A program made the position numbers and the translations under genes. 64,000 nucleotides of DNA from Geothrix sp. PMB-07 (GTDB lineage Bacteria > Acidobacteriota > Holophagae > Holophagales > Holophagaceae): positions 1,426,992-1,490,991 of the forward strand of contig NZ_CP132333.1 of the NCBI RefSeq assembly GCF_030758935.1, written 5' to 3'. A model generated the notes under the pieces. That model worked only from the letters and a program-made list of their open reading frames with translations. It searched no databases and was not told the DNA's origin. Each line of letters starts with the position of its first letter. Within the stretch, counting starts at the first letter, position 1. Shown one piece after another: positions 18,988-26,850 of this stretch.

Positions 18988-21957
18988 ATGTTCGCCCTGG
19001 GCATTTCCGATTTCAGTGTGGGGGAGGGCGTCTACCCGGCGGCCCAGCTGCTGCGGGTGGCCCGGGGGCTGGGCTACCGCGACCTGGTGTGCTGGGACCA
19101 GAGCCTGGCGGGCTATCCGAAGCTGCGGGACACCCTGGAGTGGATCCACAAATCCCGTGAACTGGAAGGCCTGCCGCCGGATCCCCAGTGGACGGGTTTC
19201 CGCCTGCACGTGGGCAGCCGCTTCACCTGGCGGGGCCATGCCTGCGGGGCCTTGCCCCACAGCGATGCGGGCTATGCCGCGCTGAACCGCCTGCTCTCGG
19301 CCCAGGCCCACGATGCGGCGCCAGGGCCCGACATTCCGGATCTGGGTGCGCCGGAACCCCCTCGGGATTGTGTCCTGCTGGCGGAGGATCTGGCGGGCCT
19401 CGACGCGCTGCTGCGCGAGGGCCTCTACGCCGCGCTGCTGGCCCATCCCTGCCGCGCCCAGGAGGTCCGGAAGGCCCTGGCCGCGGGGCTTCCCGTGGTG
19501 GCGCCCCAGGTGCTGCGCTTCCGCACGGCGGAGGGGCTGGAGATGCACCGGCTCAAGCGGGCCATCGACCGGCAGGCCACGCTCATCCGCACCGAGGCCC
19601 TGTGGGATGCCGCCGATGCCGCGGTGCCTCGCAGCGACTGGGAGGTCCGCTTCCCCTTTTGTGATCCCGCCGTGGCGAAGGCCACGGCCGCCGTAATGGA
19701 GCGCATCTCGGGCTGGTCGATCCACTGGGGCAAATGGGTGATGCCGGAACCTCTGGGGCAGGAAGGGGCCGATCTGGATGCGCTTCTGCGGGAGCGGGTG
19801 CGGGCGGGTGTGACGGAGCGTTTCCGGAAGGTGGACGGCCGCATCCTCGCCCGCATGGAGCAGGAGCTGGAGCTCATCGCGTTCCGGGGCTTCGCCCGCT
19901 ACTTCCTGCTGGTGCAGGACATCGTGCAGGCGGTTCAGGCCAAGCCCCGCATCTGCGGCCGCGGCAGCGGCGCGGCCTCCCTGGTGAGCTATGCCCTGCA
20001 CCTGAGCAATGTGGATCCCGTGGCCACCAACCTCATGTTCGAGCGCTTCCTCACGAAGGAGCGGACGGATCCCCCTGACATGGACATCGATTTCGCCTGG
20101 GATGAGCGCGAAGCCATCATTCAGGCCGTGTTCGAACGCTACGGCCGCGATCGGGTGGCCATGGTCTCCAACCACGCCTACTTCAAGGCCAAGGGCGCGT
20201 TGCGGGCCGTGGCCCAGGCCCACGGGCGGCCCGACCATGAACTGAAACAGCTGGCCCGCTACGTGCGCGGCTGGGAGGGCGGCCTCGCGCGCGCCGCCGA
20301 GAATCCCACTTGGGATGCGATCCTGCGCCAGGCTGCGGCTCTGGAAGGCCACTTCCACCAGTTCTCTGTGCATCCCGGCGGCACCATCGTGACGCCTGGT
20401 CCCATGTGGGAGCACGCGGCCTTCCAGCCCGCGCCCGCCAAGGAGGGCGTCTCCACCACCACCTGGGACAAGGATGGCGTGGAGAACTACGGGCTGGTGA
20501 AGATCGACCTGCTGGGGAACCGCAGTCTGGCGGTGATCCGCGATGCCTACGCAGTGATGGGGGATCGTGTGCCAAAGGATCCCGGCACCCACTCGCGCGA
20601 GGACCCTGCCACGCAGGAGCTGCTGAAGTGCGGTGACAGCATCGGCGTCTTCTATGTCGAAAGCCCCGCCACGCGGCAGCTTCAGCAGAGGGTGCAGAAG
20701 GGCGATTTCGAGACGCTGGTGATCCACAGCAGCCTCATCCGCCCCGCCGCCTACCGCTGGGTGGACCGCTACGTGAAGCGCAGCCGTGGCGAGGAGGTGT
20801 GGCAGCCCAGCGATCCGGTGTTCAACGAGCTGCTGTCTGAGAGCTACGGTGTGCTGGTCTACCAGGAAGACGTCATCAAGGTCTGCGTCGAACTGGCGGG
20901 CTGGAGCCACTTCGAGGCCGACCAGCTGCGCAAGCTGCTGGGCAAGCCGGACTGCGAACGGAAGCTGCCCTTCTTCGAGGCGCGCTTCCGGCGCGGCTGC
21001 GCTGGGCGCGGCGTACGGGCCGCTACGGTGGATGAATCCTGGGACATGATCCGCACCTTCCAGGGCTATTCCTTCTGCAAACCGCACTCCGCCAGTTACG
21101 CTCAGGTAAGCTTCGAGAGCGCCTGGATCAAAGCGCACCACCCGGCGGTGTTCTTCGCCTCAGTGATCACCAACCAGGGCGGCTACTACCCGGCCATCGC
21201 GTACCTGGGTGATGCGCGCCGTCACCGGCTGGTGGTGCGGGGGCCGGATGCCAATCTCTCGGCGTGGCCCTTCACCGCGGAGGGCGAGCAGGCCCTTCGG
21301 GTGGGGCTCATGCAGGTCCACGGAGCCATCAAGCAGGAGGTGGTGGCACTGATCGACGAGCGGGAACGGCACGGTTCCTTCGAGGACCTGGATGATCTGC
21401 TGGCCCGCGTGAAGCTCAGCATCACTACCGCCGAGGCCCTTTGCGCCGCCGGGGCCTTCGACCGCTGGGCACCGGACGGCGACCGCACGCGGCTCATGTG
21501 GGCGCGGCTGGGCGGGGTGCCGCCGGGCGTGCGCCCCCGGCCTACGGATGTCTTCGACCGCGCCGATCTGGAGATGGCCACCTTGGGGCTCACCTTGGAA
21601 CTGCACCCCGCGGCCCTTGCCCGGGTGCGCAAGGGCGGCGGGCCCGATCGTGCGTCGGATGTGGGCTACCGTACCAACCTGAACCTGGAGGCACGACGCA
21701 GTATGCCGCGTGAAACCTTAGGGCAAGGCCGTCGCCTGCGTTTCTGGGCCCTGGTGGTGGCTGACAAGGAAGTGGGCACCGGGAAGGGCGAACGCATGCA
21801 GTTCATCACCTTCGAGGATGACACCGGCCTTTGCGAGGCCGTGGCCTTCCCCGATGCCCTTCGCAAGCGCCAGCGGCCTTTCCGCGTGGGCGATGTCGTC
21901 CCCATCAGCGGCCGGATCACCTTGCAGGATGGGCTGCCGGTCCTGGAGGTTCAGTGA
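18988..21957 (+). CDS. dnaE2: Error-prone DNA polymerase III alpha subunit DnaE2 (ImuC)
   Basis: C-family polymerase for translesion synthesis with ImuB. The 989-residue protein contains CGRGSGAASLVSYAL, the catalytic PDMDIDFAWDER with its Asp pair, HPGGTIVTPG, YQEDVIKV, the PHSASYAQVSFESAW region and a C-terminal OB fold. The N-terminal PHP domain is degenerate: the usual metal-binding HxH is GIS and the TDH-like site reads WDQ, so phosphodiesterase proofreading is unlikely. It starts 3 bases after imuB. The antisense open frame of over 1,000 codons across this region is a GC-bias shadow. Confidence 0.93.
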   Translation: MFALGISDFSVGEGVYPAAQLLRVARGLGYRDLVCWDQSLAGYPKLRDTLEWIHKSRELEGLPPDPQWTGFRLHVGSRFTWRGHACGALPHSDAGYAALNRLLSAQAHDAAPGPDIPDLGAPEPPRDCVLLAEDLAGLDALLREGLYAALLAHPCRAQEVRKALAAGLPVVAPQVLRFRTAEGLEMHRLKRAIDRQATLIRTEALWDAADAAVPRSDWEVRFPFCDPAVAKATAAVMERISGWSIHWGKWVMPEPLGQEGADLDALLRERVRAGVTERFRKVDGRILARMEQELELIAFRGFARYFLLVQDIVQAVQAKPRICGRGSGAASLVSYALHLSNVDPVATNLMFERFLTKERTDPPDMDIDFAWDEREAIIQAVFERYGRDRVAMVSNHAYFKAKGALRAVAQAHGRPDHELKQLARYVRGWEGGLARAAENPTWDAILRQAAALEGHFHQFSVHPGGTIVTPGPMWEHAAFQPAPAKEGVSTTTWDKDGVENYGLVKIDLLGNRSLAVIRDAYAVMGDRVPKDPGTHSREDPATQELLKCGDSIGVFYVESPATRQLQQRVQKGDFETLVIHSSLIRPAAYRWVDRYVKRSRGEEVWQPSDPVFNELLSESYGVLVYQEDVIKVCVELAGWSHFEADQLRKLLGKPDCERKLPFFEARFRRGCAGRGVRAATVDESWDMIRTFQGYSFCKPHSASYAQVSFESAWIKAHHPAVFFASVITNQGGYYPAIAYLGDARRHRLVVRGPDANLSAWPFTAEGEQALRVGLMQVHGAIKQEVVALIDERERHGSFEDLDDLLARVKLSITTAEALCAAGAFDRWAPDGDRTRLMWARLGGVPPGVRPRPTDVFDRADLEMATLGLTLELHPAALARVRKGGGPDRASDVGYRTNLNLEARRSMPRETLGQGRRLRFWALVVADKEVGTGKGERMQFITFEDDTGLCEAVAFPDALRKRQRPFRVGDVVPISGRITLQDGLPVLEVQ

Positions 21958-21988
21958 TGACGCGAGGCTCCGGCGACGAGCCCAAACG

Positions 21989-22504
21989 CTACTTGGCCTT
22001 GGGCTGGCGGTGGAAGGTGATGGGTTCGTCCTTCTCCGTGCCATCCAGTCCCGGTTGATGGTTCGGGATGTAGGTTTCGCTGCGGATGAACGTTTCCGGG
22101 GAAACGACCTGGAGCCAGCAGGCGTGCTGGTGAGATCCGCCGGGATCCTGCAGGCCCGTGCCATCCATGAAGCGGAACTGGTAGCGGCCGGTCTTGTCCT
22201 TTTCAGTCAGGACCAACCGGGGCTGGTTGCCCTGGGGACAGTAGTGGGTGGCCAGCAGGCGGCTGCCGTCCACCGTGTAGAGGGTCATGGATTCCCGCGT
22301 GGCGGACATGGTCCAGGTTTCCACCAGGGCCGTTCCGTTGGCGGTGAGCTTGTAGCTCACCCGCAGAGGACGGTTCGCGGAAGTGCCGCTCCACTCGCCC
22401 ACCAGGGTAGCCAGATCCCGGAAGGCTTTCTGGGCGAGAGACTCTTCGGCCAAGGCGGAGGCGAAAGGAACCAGCGCGAACAGAAGGGTGGGAAGCATTC
22501 GCAT
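21989..22504 (-). CDS. Exported protein of unknown function, lipocalin/THAP4-like size
   Basis: A 171-residue protein with a signal peptide (MRMLPTLLFALVPFASALA). The mature part starts with LVGEWSGTS, an arrangement often seen in small beta-barrel lipid-binding-like proteins (DUF1579 style), followed by beta-rich sequence with one Cys in THYCPQGNQP and one in HQHACWLQV. ATG 22504 follows GGAG with five bases spacing. It is convergent to dnaE2 and divergent from the next gene. No specific function can be given. Confidence 0.75.
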   Translation of the reverse strand: MRMLPTLLFALVPFASALAEESLAQKAFRDLATLVGEWSGTSANRPLRVSYKLTANGTALVETWTMSATRESMTLYTVDGSRLLATHYCPQGNQPRLVLTEKDKTGRYQFRFMDGTGLQDPGGSHQHACWLQVVSPETFIRSETYIPNHQPGLDGTEKDEPITFHRQPKAK

Positions 22505-22663
22505 GGGGGCTCCAGGCCGTGGGCCTTCAGAGAGAGGTGTGTGGAGTGATTGTTTCATGGTGCCACGGTCCTTCCCGGCAGGTCGCCCCTGATAACCCAC
22601 CCGTGGCCCCAGACGTGGTTCCCGTCGGGGCTTTTGGGCGCAGCATGCACCCGGAGGTGTTCC

Positions 22664-23692
22664 ATGCGTGGTACTGCGCTTGTCTTCCTTGCGGTTGCCC
22701 CCGCGCTCTTCGCCCAGGCTCCGGCGCTCACGCTGCCGGAGGCCAGCCCGCGGGCGCACGTGAGCCAGAAGGTGGGGCTCACGGACATGAACGTGACCTA
22801 CAACCGCCCCGCAGTGAAGGGGCGGAAGGTTTGGGGCGGCCTCGTGCCCTATGGCCAGGTGTGGCGGGCCGGGGCCAACGAGAACACCGTGGTGAGTTTT
22901 TCCACCCCGGTCACCGTGGGGGGAACCACGCTGCCGGCAGGGCGCTACGGTCTGCACATGGTGCCCACCGCCACCGACTGGACGGTGATCTTCAGCGCCC
23001 AGTCTCACGGTTGGGGCAGCTATTCCTACGATCCCAAGGAGGACCTGGCCCGGGTGAAGGCGACTCCTGTGCCCACGGAACCCACCGAGCGGCTGGCCTA
23101 CACCTTCGACGATCCCAGCGAAAAGGGCGTCACCCTGTCCCTGCGCTGGGAGCAACTCCGGGTGCCCATCCCGCTGGAGGTGGACACCCGGGCCGCCGTG
23201 GTGGCCAGCCTTCGCGAGCAGCTGAAGGGCCTGCATCAGTTCTTTCCGGAGAGCTGGAGTGGCGCGGCGGGCTGGTGTCTGCGCAATGACGTGAACCTGG
23301 AAGAGGCCCGAACCTGGATCGACCGCTCCCTCGCCCTGCGCGAAACCTTCGCGGGACTGCGCATCAAGGCCGCGCTGCTGGAGAAGGCGGGGGATGCCAA
23401 GGGCGCCGAGGCCCTGCGAGCGAAGGCCCTGGGCATCGCCACGGAGGCCGAAGTCAATCAACAGGGGTATGCGTTGCTGGCCCAGAACAAGATGGATGAG
23501 GCCCTCGTCCTTTTCCAGAAGAACGTCAAGGACCATCCGGATTCCTGGAACGCCTATGACAGCCTCGCCGAGGCCCTCGCCAAGAAGGGCGACAAGGCGC
23601 AGGCCGCGGCCAACTACCGCAAGGCCCTGGAGCGCGTGAAGCAGGAGGATCAGCGTGCCCGCATCCGCACCGAGCTGGACAAGCTGAAATAG
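22664..23692 (+). CDS. Exported DUF2911 protein with C-terminal TPR repeats
   Basis: A 342-residue secreted or periplasmic protein. A signal peptide (about 1-18, ending ALFAQ) is followed by a DUF2911 domain (about 30-180; hallmarks VTYNRPAVKGRKVWGGLVPYG and WRAGANENT, plus LPAGRYGLH) and then TPR-like helices (about 230-340; YALLAQNKMDEALVLFQKNVKDHP, NAYDSLAEALAKKGD). Function of DUF2911 is unknown. ATG 22664 has GGAGGT at 22652-22657. Probably monocistronic. Confidence 0.88.
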   Translation: MRGTALVFLAVAPALFAQAPALTLPEASPRAHVSQKVGLTDMNVTYNRPAVKGRKVWGGLVPYGQVWRAGANENTVVSFSTPVTVGGTTLPAGRYGLHMVPTATDWTVIFSAQSHGWGSYSYDPKEDLARVKATPVPTEPTERLAYTFDDPSEKGVTLSLRWEQLRVPIPLEVDTRAAVVASLREQLKGLHQFFPESWSGAAGWCLRNDVNLEEARTWIDRSLALRETFAGLRIKAALLEKAGDAKGAEALRAKALGIATEAEVNQQGYALLAQNKMDEALVLFQKNVKDHPDSWNAYDSLAEALAKKGDKAQAAANYRKALERVKQEDQRARIRTELDKLK

Positions 23693-23730
23693 CCGGAAAG
23701 GAATTTTTCCAGGAAGGCCGCTGGGGCATC

Positions 23731-24456
23731 ATGGAGGCCATGCGCTTCCAACCTACCCCCATCCAGGCCAAGGATCAGGCGCTCGCCCGGTTCAAGTGGT
23801 ACGAGCTCATGGTGCACGTCTTCGTGGTGGTGCTGCTGGTCAGCAACCTCGTGGGCCAGAAGCCCACGGCCATCGGCCCCTTCATCTTCAGCGGCGCCCA
23901 GCTGCTCTTCCCCATCACCTACATCTTCGGCGACGTGTTCACGGAGGTGTACGGCTACGGCGCCAGCCGCCGCGCCATCTGGCTGGGTTTCTTCGCCAGC
24001 CTGCTCATGGGGGGCTTCGGCCTCTTCATGGTCTGGATTCCTCCTGCGCCCGGCTGGCCTGCAGACCACCAGCGGGCCTTCGAGATCGTGTTCGCCACCG
24101 CGGCCCGGGGCATCGTGGCGAGCCTGGCGGCCTTCTGGGTGGGGGAGTTCGTCAACAGCTACGTGATGGCCAAGATGAAGGTGTGGACGAAAGGCCGCGC
24201 GCTCTGGAGCCGCACCATCGGCTCCACGGTGGCGGGGCAGGCGGTGGACAGCCTCATCGTGTCCTTCGGCCTCTTCGCCTTCACACTGCCCGTGAAAACG
24301 ATCCTGATCATGGCGGGCTCGGGCTACCTGGCCAAGGTGATCTACGAGGCCTGCATGACGCCCCTCACCTACCTGGTGGTGAATGGCCTGAAGAAGGTCG
24401 AAGGCGTCGACGTGTATGACGAGGGCACCAACTTCAGTCCGTTCGTGAAGGACTAG
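23731..24456 (+). CDS. yhhQ: Queuosine precursor transporter (YhhQ/VUT family)
   Basis: Inner-membrane importer of queuosine precursors (preQ0/preQ1 in E. coli). The 241-residue protein has about six membrane helices. Family signatures are VLLVSNLVGQK, the strongly conserved FPITYIFGDVFTEVYGYGASRR, and RTIGSTVAGQAVDSLIVSFG. ATG 23731 is used; ATG 23740 is an in-frame alternative. Its TAG stop is part of the CTAG target of the IS5-family insertion: before the insertion, the convergent metallopeptidase gene would have overlapped this 3' end. Confidence 0.92.
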   Translation: MEAMRFQPTPIQAKDQALARFKWYELMVHVFVVVLLVSNLVGQKPTAIGPFIFSGAQLLFPITYIFGDVFTEVYGYGASRRAIWLGFFASLLMGGFGLFMVWIPPAPGWPADHQRAFEIVFATAARGIVASLAAFWVGEFVNSYVMAKMKVWTKGRALWSRTIGSTVAGQAVDSLIVSFGLFAFTLPVKTILIMAGSGYLAKVIYEACMTPLTYLVVNGLKKVEGVDVYDEGTNFSPFVKD

Positions 24457-24473
24457 GGTGTGTTTTCAAAGTC
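24457..24473 (+). repeat. Left terminal inverted repeat of the IS5-family element
   Basis: GGTGTGTTTTCAAAGTC, directly after the CTAG target copy. The transposase stop codon (24466-24468 on the minus strand) lies within it. Confidence 0.9.
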
Positions 24474-24890
24474 GGAGCCAGGTAAGGACACAGGCAATGG
24501 CGACCATGGCGCTGTAGTTGCGCATGGTTTTGTCGTAACGGGTAGCGAGGCTTCGGTATTGTTTGAGCTTCGCGAACAGGTTCTCGACGGCGTGGCGGGC
24601 CTTGTAGAAATGCTTATCGAAGGCGGCTGGATCCTTCCTGCATGGATGAGGTGGAACAACTGCCTCTGCTCCAATAGACGCGATCTGATCCCGGCAGGAC
24701 TTTCCGTCGTAGGCACGATCACCGAGAACAGCCCCGGCCTCCCGGCCCATTAATAGGCTTCCGAGTTGCTTGCTCTCGTGCGACTGGCCTGGTGTCAGCA
24801 CGAAATCGACGGGGTTGCCGTGGGCATCCCCGATCAGGTGGACTTTGGTCGAGAAACCGCCGCGCGAGCGGCCAAGCCCTTGGATGTAGG

Positions 24891-24900
24891 TCCCCCTTTT
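24891..24900 (-). other. Programmed -1 frameshift site in the IS5 transposase
   Basis: On the minus strand the sequence reads AAAAGGGGGA. The upstream frame reads GCA-AAA-GGG, the downstream frame TGC-AAA-AGG, so a -1 slip on the A run joins the two transposase parts, as in other IS427-group elements. Confidence 0.75.
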
Positions 24901-25182
24901 GCACCAGCCGCATGCTGATGGGCGCGGATAACGGTTCCGTCGACCATGACCCATTCGCAATCCGCTTCACCTCGAAGGGCTTCGAGGACCCGCTGCCAGA
25001 CTCCGCTCCGATTCCACCGATTGAAGCGCGTGAAGACCGTGTTCCAAGGTCCGAAGGATTCAGGCAAATCTCTCCAGGGCGCTCCCGTTCTGTGCTTCCA
25101 GAGGATCGCTTCAACGATGGGGCGATTGTCCAGGCGAGGGCGCCCCATTCCACCCTGCTCGCTCGGCAGCAGAGGCTCTAGC

Positions 25183-26193
25183 TGTAAGTGCCAATCAGGT
25201 TGTTCACCCGAGATCTGGGAAGCTGAAAGCGCCAACAAACAGCTTTCTCGGAGCCTCGGGTGAACCTCCACAGTTCAGCAAAGTCTTGCCCCGCCAGTCG
25301 AGCATTAATGGTGAAGCGCGTTCTGGAGGAGGACTGGACGGTCCGGGATGCGTCTGAATCCATAGGAATCAGCACGCGCAGGGCCTACCGATGGCTCGCT
25401 CGGTTCAAAACAGAGGGTCCGATCGGGCTCCTGGATCGCTCCAGCCAGCCGCATCGCCTGGCGCGAAGCCACGAGCTTGGCCTCGTCGTCGAGGCCGTAG
25501 GTCGAAGGCGGCGGGGCCAGGCGGCGATCCAGATTGCCTCGGAACTGGGCGTGCCCCGTTCCACCGTGGGCTTCTGGCTCCGCAAGGCGCGCATCTCCAA
25601 GGCTTCGGACCTCCAGCCCAAGGAACCCGACAACCGCTACGAACACGCGGCCCCCGGCGACCTCCTCCACCTGGACACCAAGAAGCTCGCCAACTTCCAC
25701 GAAGTGGGCCACCGCGCCACAGGCATCCGCCACCACAAGAACCGCGATGCGGGCTACCAGGTGCTCCATGTCTGCTCGGACGACCACTCGCGGGCCTGCT
25801 ACATGGAAGTGCTCCCGGACGAGAAGAAGGAGACCACTGCCTCATTCCTCCAGAGGGCGCTGTTGCACTTCCAGGCCCGGGGCGTCACCGCCCGCAAGCT
25901 GCTGACCGACAACGGCTCGCCCTACCGGTCCAAGGCGTTCAAGGCCATGCGCGAAGCCTTCGGCCTCACGCACAGCCGCACCCGCCCCTACCGCCCACGG
26001 ACCAACGGCAAGGCCGAGCGCCTCATCCAGACCGCCCTGCGAGAGTGGGCCTACGGTCCCACCTGGCAGAGCTCAGACGAAAGAAACCAGGCGCTCGGCG
26101 CCTGGCTCCACTTCTACAATCACCACAGGCCCCACAAGGCCTTAGGTGGTCAGCCCCCTGTTACCCGGCTGGTCAACCTCGTTGGCACCGACA
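25183..26193 (+). mobile_element. IS481-family insertion sequence
   Basis: A complete 1,011-bp element. Ends are TGTAAGTGCCAATCAGGTTG (from 25183) and, in reverse complement from 26193, TGTCGGTGCCAACGAGGTTG, an imperfect inverted repeat of about 30 bp. It is flanked by a 6-bp duplication TCTAGC (25177-25182 and 26194-26199), matching the NCTAGN target known for IS481. It sits inside the IS5-family element and must be the younger insertion. Confidence 0.95.
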
Positions 26194-26198
26194 TCTAG
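25260..26198 (+). CDS. IS481-family transposase
   Basis: A 312-residue DDE transposase. An N-terminal helix-turn-helix (WTVRDASESIGISTRRAYRW) is followed by the catalytic core: Asp in LLHLDTKKL, Asp in LLTDNGSPYR and Glu in NGKAERLIQT, and the C-terminal LHFYNHHRPHKALGGQPP. The start is GTG at 25260 (MNLHSSAKSCPASRALMVKRVL, the usual IS481 N-terminus). The last sense codon and the TAG stop use the duplicated target TCTAGC, so the element does not carry its own stop. The gene looks intact. Confidence 0.95.
   Translation: MNLHSSAKSCPASRALMVKRVLEEDWTVRDASESIGISTRRAYRWLARFKTEGPIGLLDRSSQPHRLARSHELGLVVEAVGRRRRGQAAIQIASELGVPRSTVGFWLRKARISKASDLQPKEPDNRYEHAAPGDLLHLDTKKLANFHEVGHRATGIRHHKNRDAGYQVLHVCSDDHSRACYMEVLPDEKKETTASFLQRALLHFQARGVTARKLLTDNGSPYRSKAFKAMREAFGLTHSRTRPYRPRTNGKAERLIQTALREWAYGPTWQSSDERNQALGAWLHFYNHHRPHKALGGQPPVTRLVNLVGTDI
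26164..26193 (+). repeat. Right terminal inverted repeat of the IS481-family element
   Basis: In reverse complement it matches the left end at 25183-25212 at most positions, sharing GTGCCAA and AGGTTG. The target copy TCTAGC follows at 26194. Confidence 0.88.
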
Positions 26199-26214
26199 CC
26201 TGGCCCACATTCGT

Positions 26215-26850
26215 TCAGTCAGAAAAGTTCTCGCCACGCTCTACCTCAACGTCATACCCATGAGGTACCGCAGTTAGGCAATTTGTACAACCCCTTACGT
26301 CCATTTGCCTTTCTTGACTTTGAAAACAGGCCCTAGCTGAAGCCGCCTCTGCACAGGCTTCGCGATGGGTCAGGTAGAGGCGCAGGTCGAACTCCAGCTG
26401 GAAGTAGTCCGGCTCCATGTGGGTGCAGAGCTGGTAGAAGGCCTTGTTGTGCTCGCGCTCCTTCAGGTGGGCCAGTTCGTGCACGAGGATCATCTTCAGG
26501 AAGGGCGCAGGGGCCTCGCGGAAGACGGAAGCCACGCGGATTTCGCGACTGGTCTTGAGCCGGGCGCCCTGCACCCGGGATACCGCCGTCAGGGTGCCCA
26601 GGGCCTGGCTCAGCAATGGGAGCTTGGGGTCGTAGATCACCTTGTGAAGTGGTGCGGCGTTCTTCATGAAGCGCTCTTTCAGCGCCATCGCGGCCTGGAA
26701 GAGGGCCTTGTCGGTGCGCACCTCGTGCGGCTCCCCGTAGCGGCTGGCGAGGTACGGCCCCAGCTGGCCCAGGGTCAAGAGGTCGCGCACCCGTGCCTGC
26801 ACAGCCGGGCTGTAGCCTTCCAGGTAGGGCAGAGACGTCTCGCCGATCAT
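26215..26850 (-). CDS. YgjP-like zinc metallopeptidase (M48/DUF45) with IS-derived C-terminal tail
   Basis: A 211-residue protein of the YgjP/WLM-like metallopeptidase group. The zinc site is VHELAHLKEREHNKAF with a downstream HMEPDYFQLEFDLR. From about residue 172 the frame crosses the CTAG junction into the IS5 end and continues for about 40 residues (ARACFQSQERQMDVRG onward), giving a foreign Cys-containing tail. Without the insertion the frame would end after SASPSRTD inside the 3' end of yhhQ. The domain itself seems complete, so activity may survive. It overlaps the upstream CvfB-like gene by four bases (ATGA). Confidence 0.85.
   Translation of the reverse strand: MIGETSLPYLEGYSPAVQARVRDLLTLGQLGPYLASRYGEPHEVRTDKALFQAAMALKERFMKNAAPLHKVIYDPKLPLLSQALGTLTAVSRVQGARLKTSREIRVASVFREAPAPFLKMILVHELAHLKEREHNKAFYQLCTHMEPDYFQLEFDLRLYLTHREACAEAASARACFQSQERQMDVRGCTNCLTAVPHGYDVEVERGENFSD

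Larger units (their letters stand above)
24466..26237 (-). pseudogene. IS5-family transposase (two-frame, disrupted)
   Basis: DDE transposase read from two frames. The N-terminal frame (RPRLDNRPIVEAILWKHRTG, DLPESFGPWNTVFTRFNRW, WVMVDGTVIRAHQ with the first catalytic Asp) runs down to the slippery site at 24891-24900; the C-terminal frame (GDRAYDGKSCRD, RHAVENLFAKLKQYRSLATRYDK with catalytic Asp and Glu) continues after a -1 shift to 24466. An IS481 element splits it between 25182 and 26200. Joining the two sides restores an N-terminus MARTFLTERMWARLEPLLP from GTG at 26237. The transposase is therefore broken about 13 codons in. Confidence 0.88.
24457..26332 (-). mobile_element. IS5-family insertion sequence, interrupted by an IS481-family element
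   Basis: Both ends carry an inverted repeat: GGTGTGTTTTCAAAGTC at 24457-24473, and the complement of GGCCTGTTTTCAAAGTC at 26316-26332 (15 of 17 match). The element is flanked by CTAG at 24453-24456 and 26333-26336, the 4-bp duplication expected for IS5 elements. Removing the nested element (1,011 bp) and its 6-bp duplication leaves 859 bp, normal for the IS427 group. The transposase is encoded on the minus strand by two frames. Confidence 0.93.

Noticed and set aside
17914-21141. Antisense open frame of 1,075 codons opposite imuB-dnaE2
   Set aside because: Pro/Gly/Arg/His-rich shadow produced by strong third-position GC bias; no domain, no ribosome site, and it spans two convincing genes.
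24457-26332. A composite transposon carrying cargo
   Set aside because: Inverted repeats and target duplications show simple nesting of one IS in another; no passenger gene.
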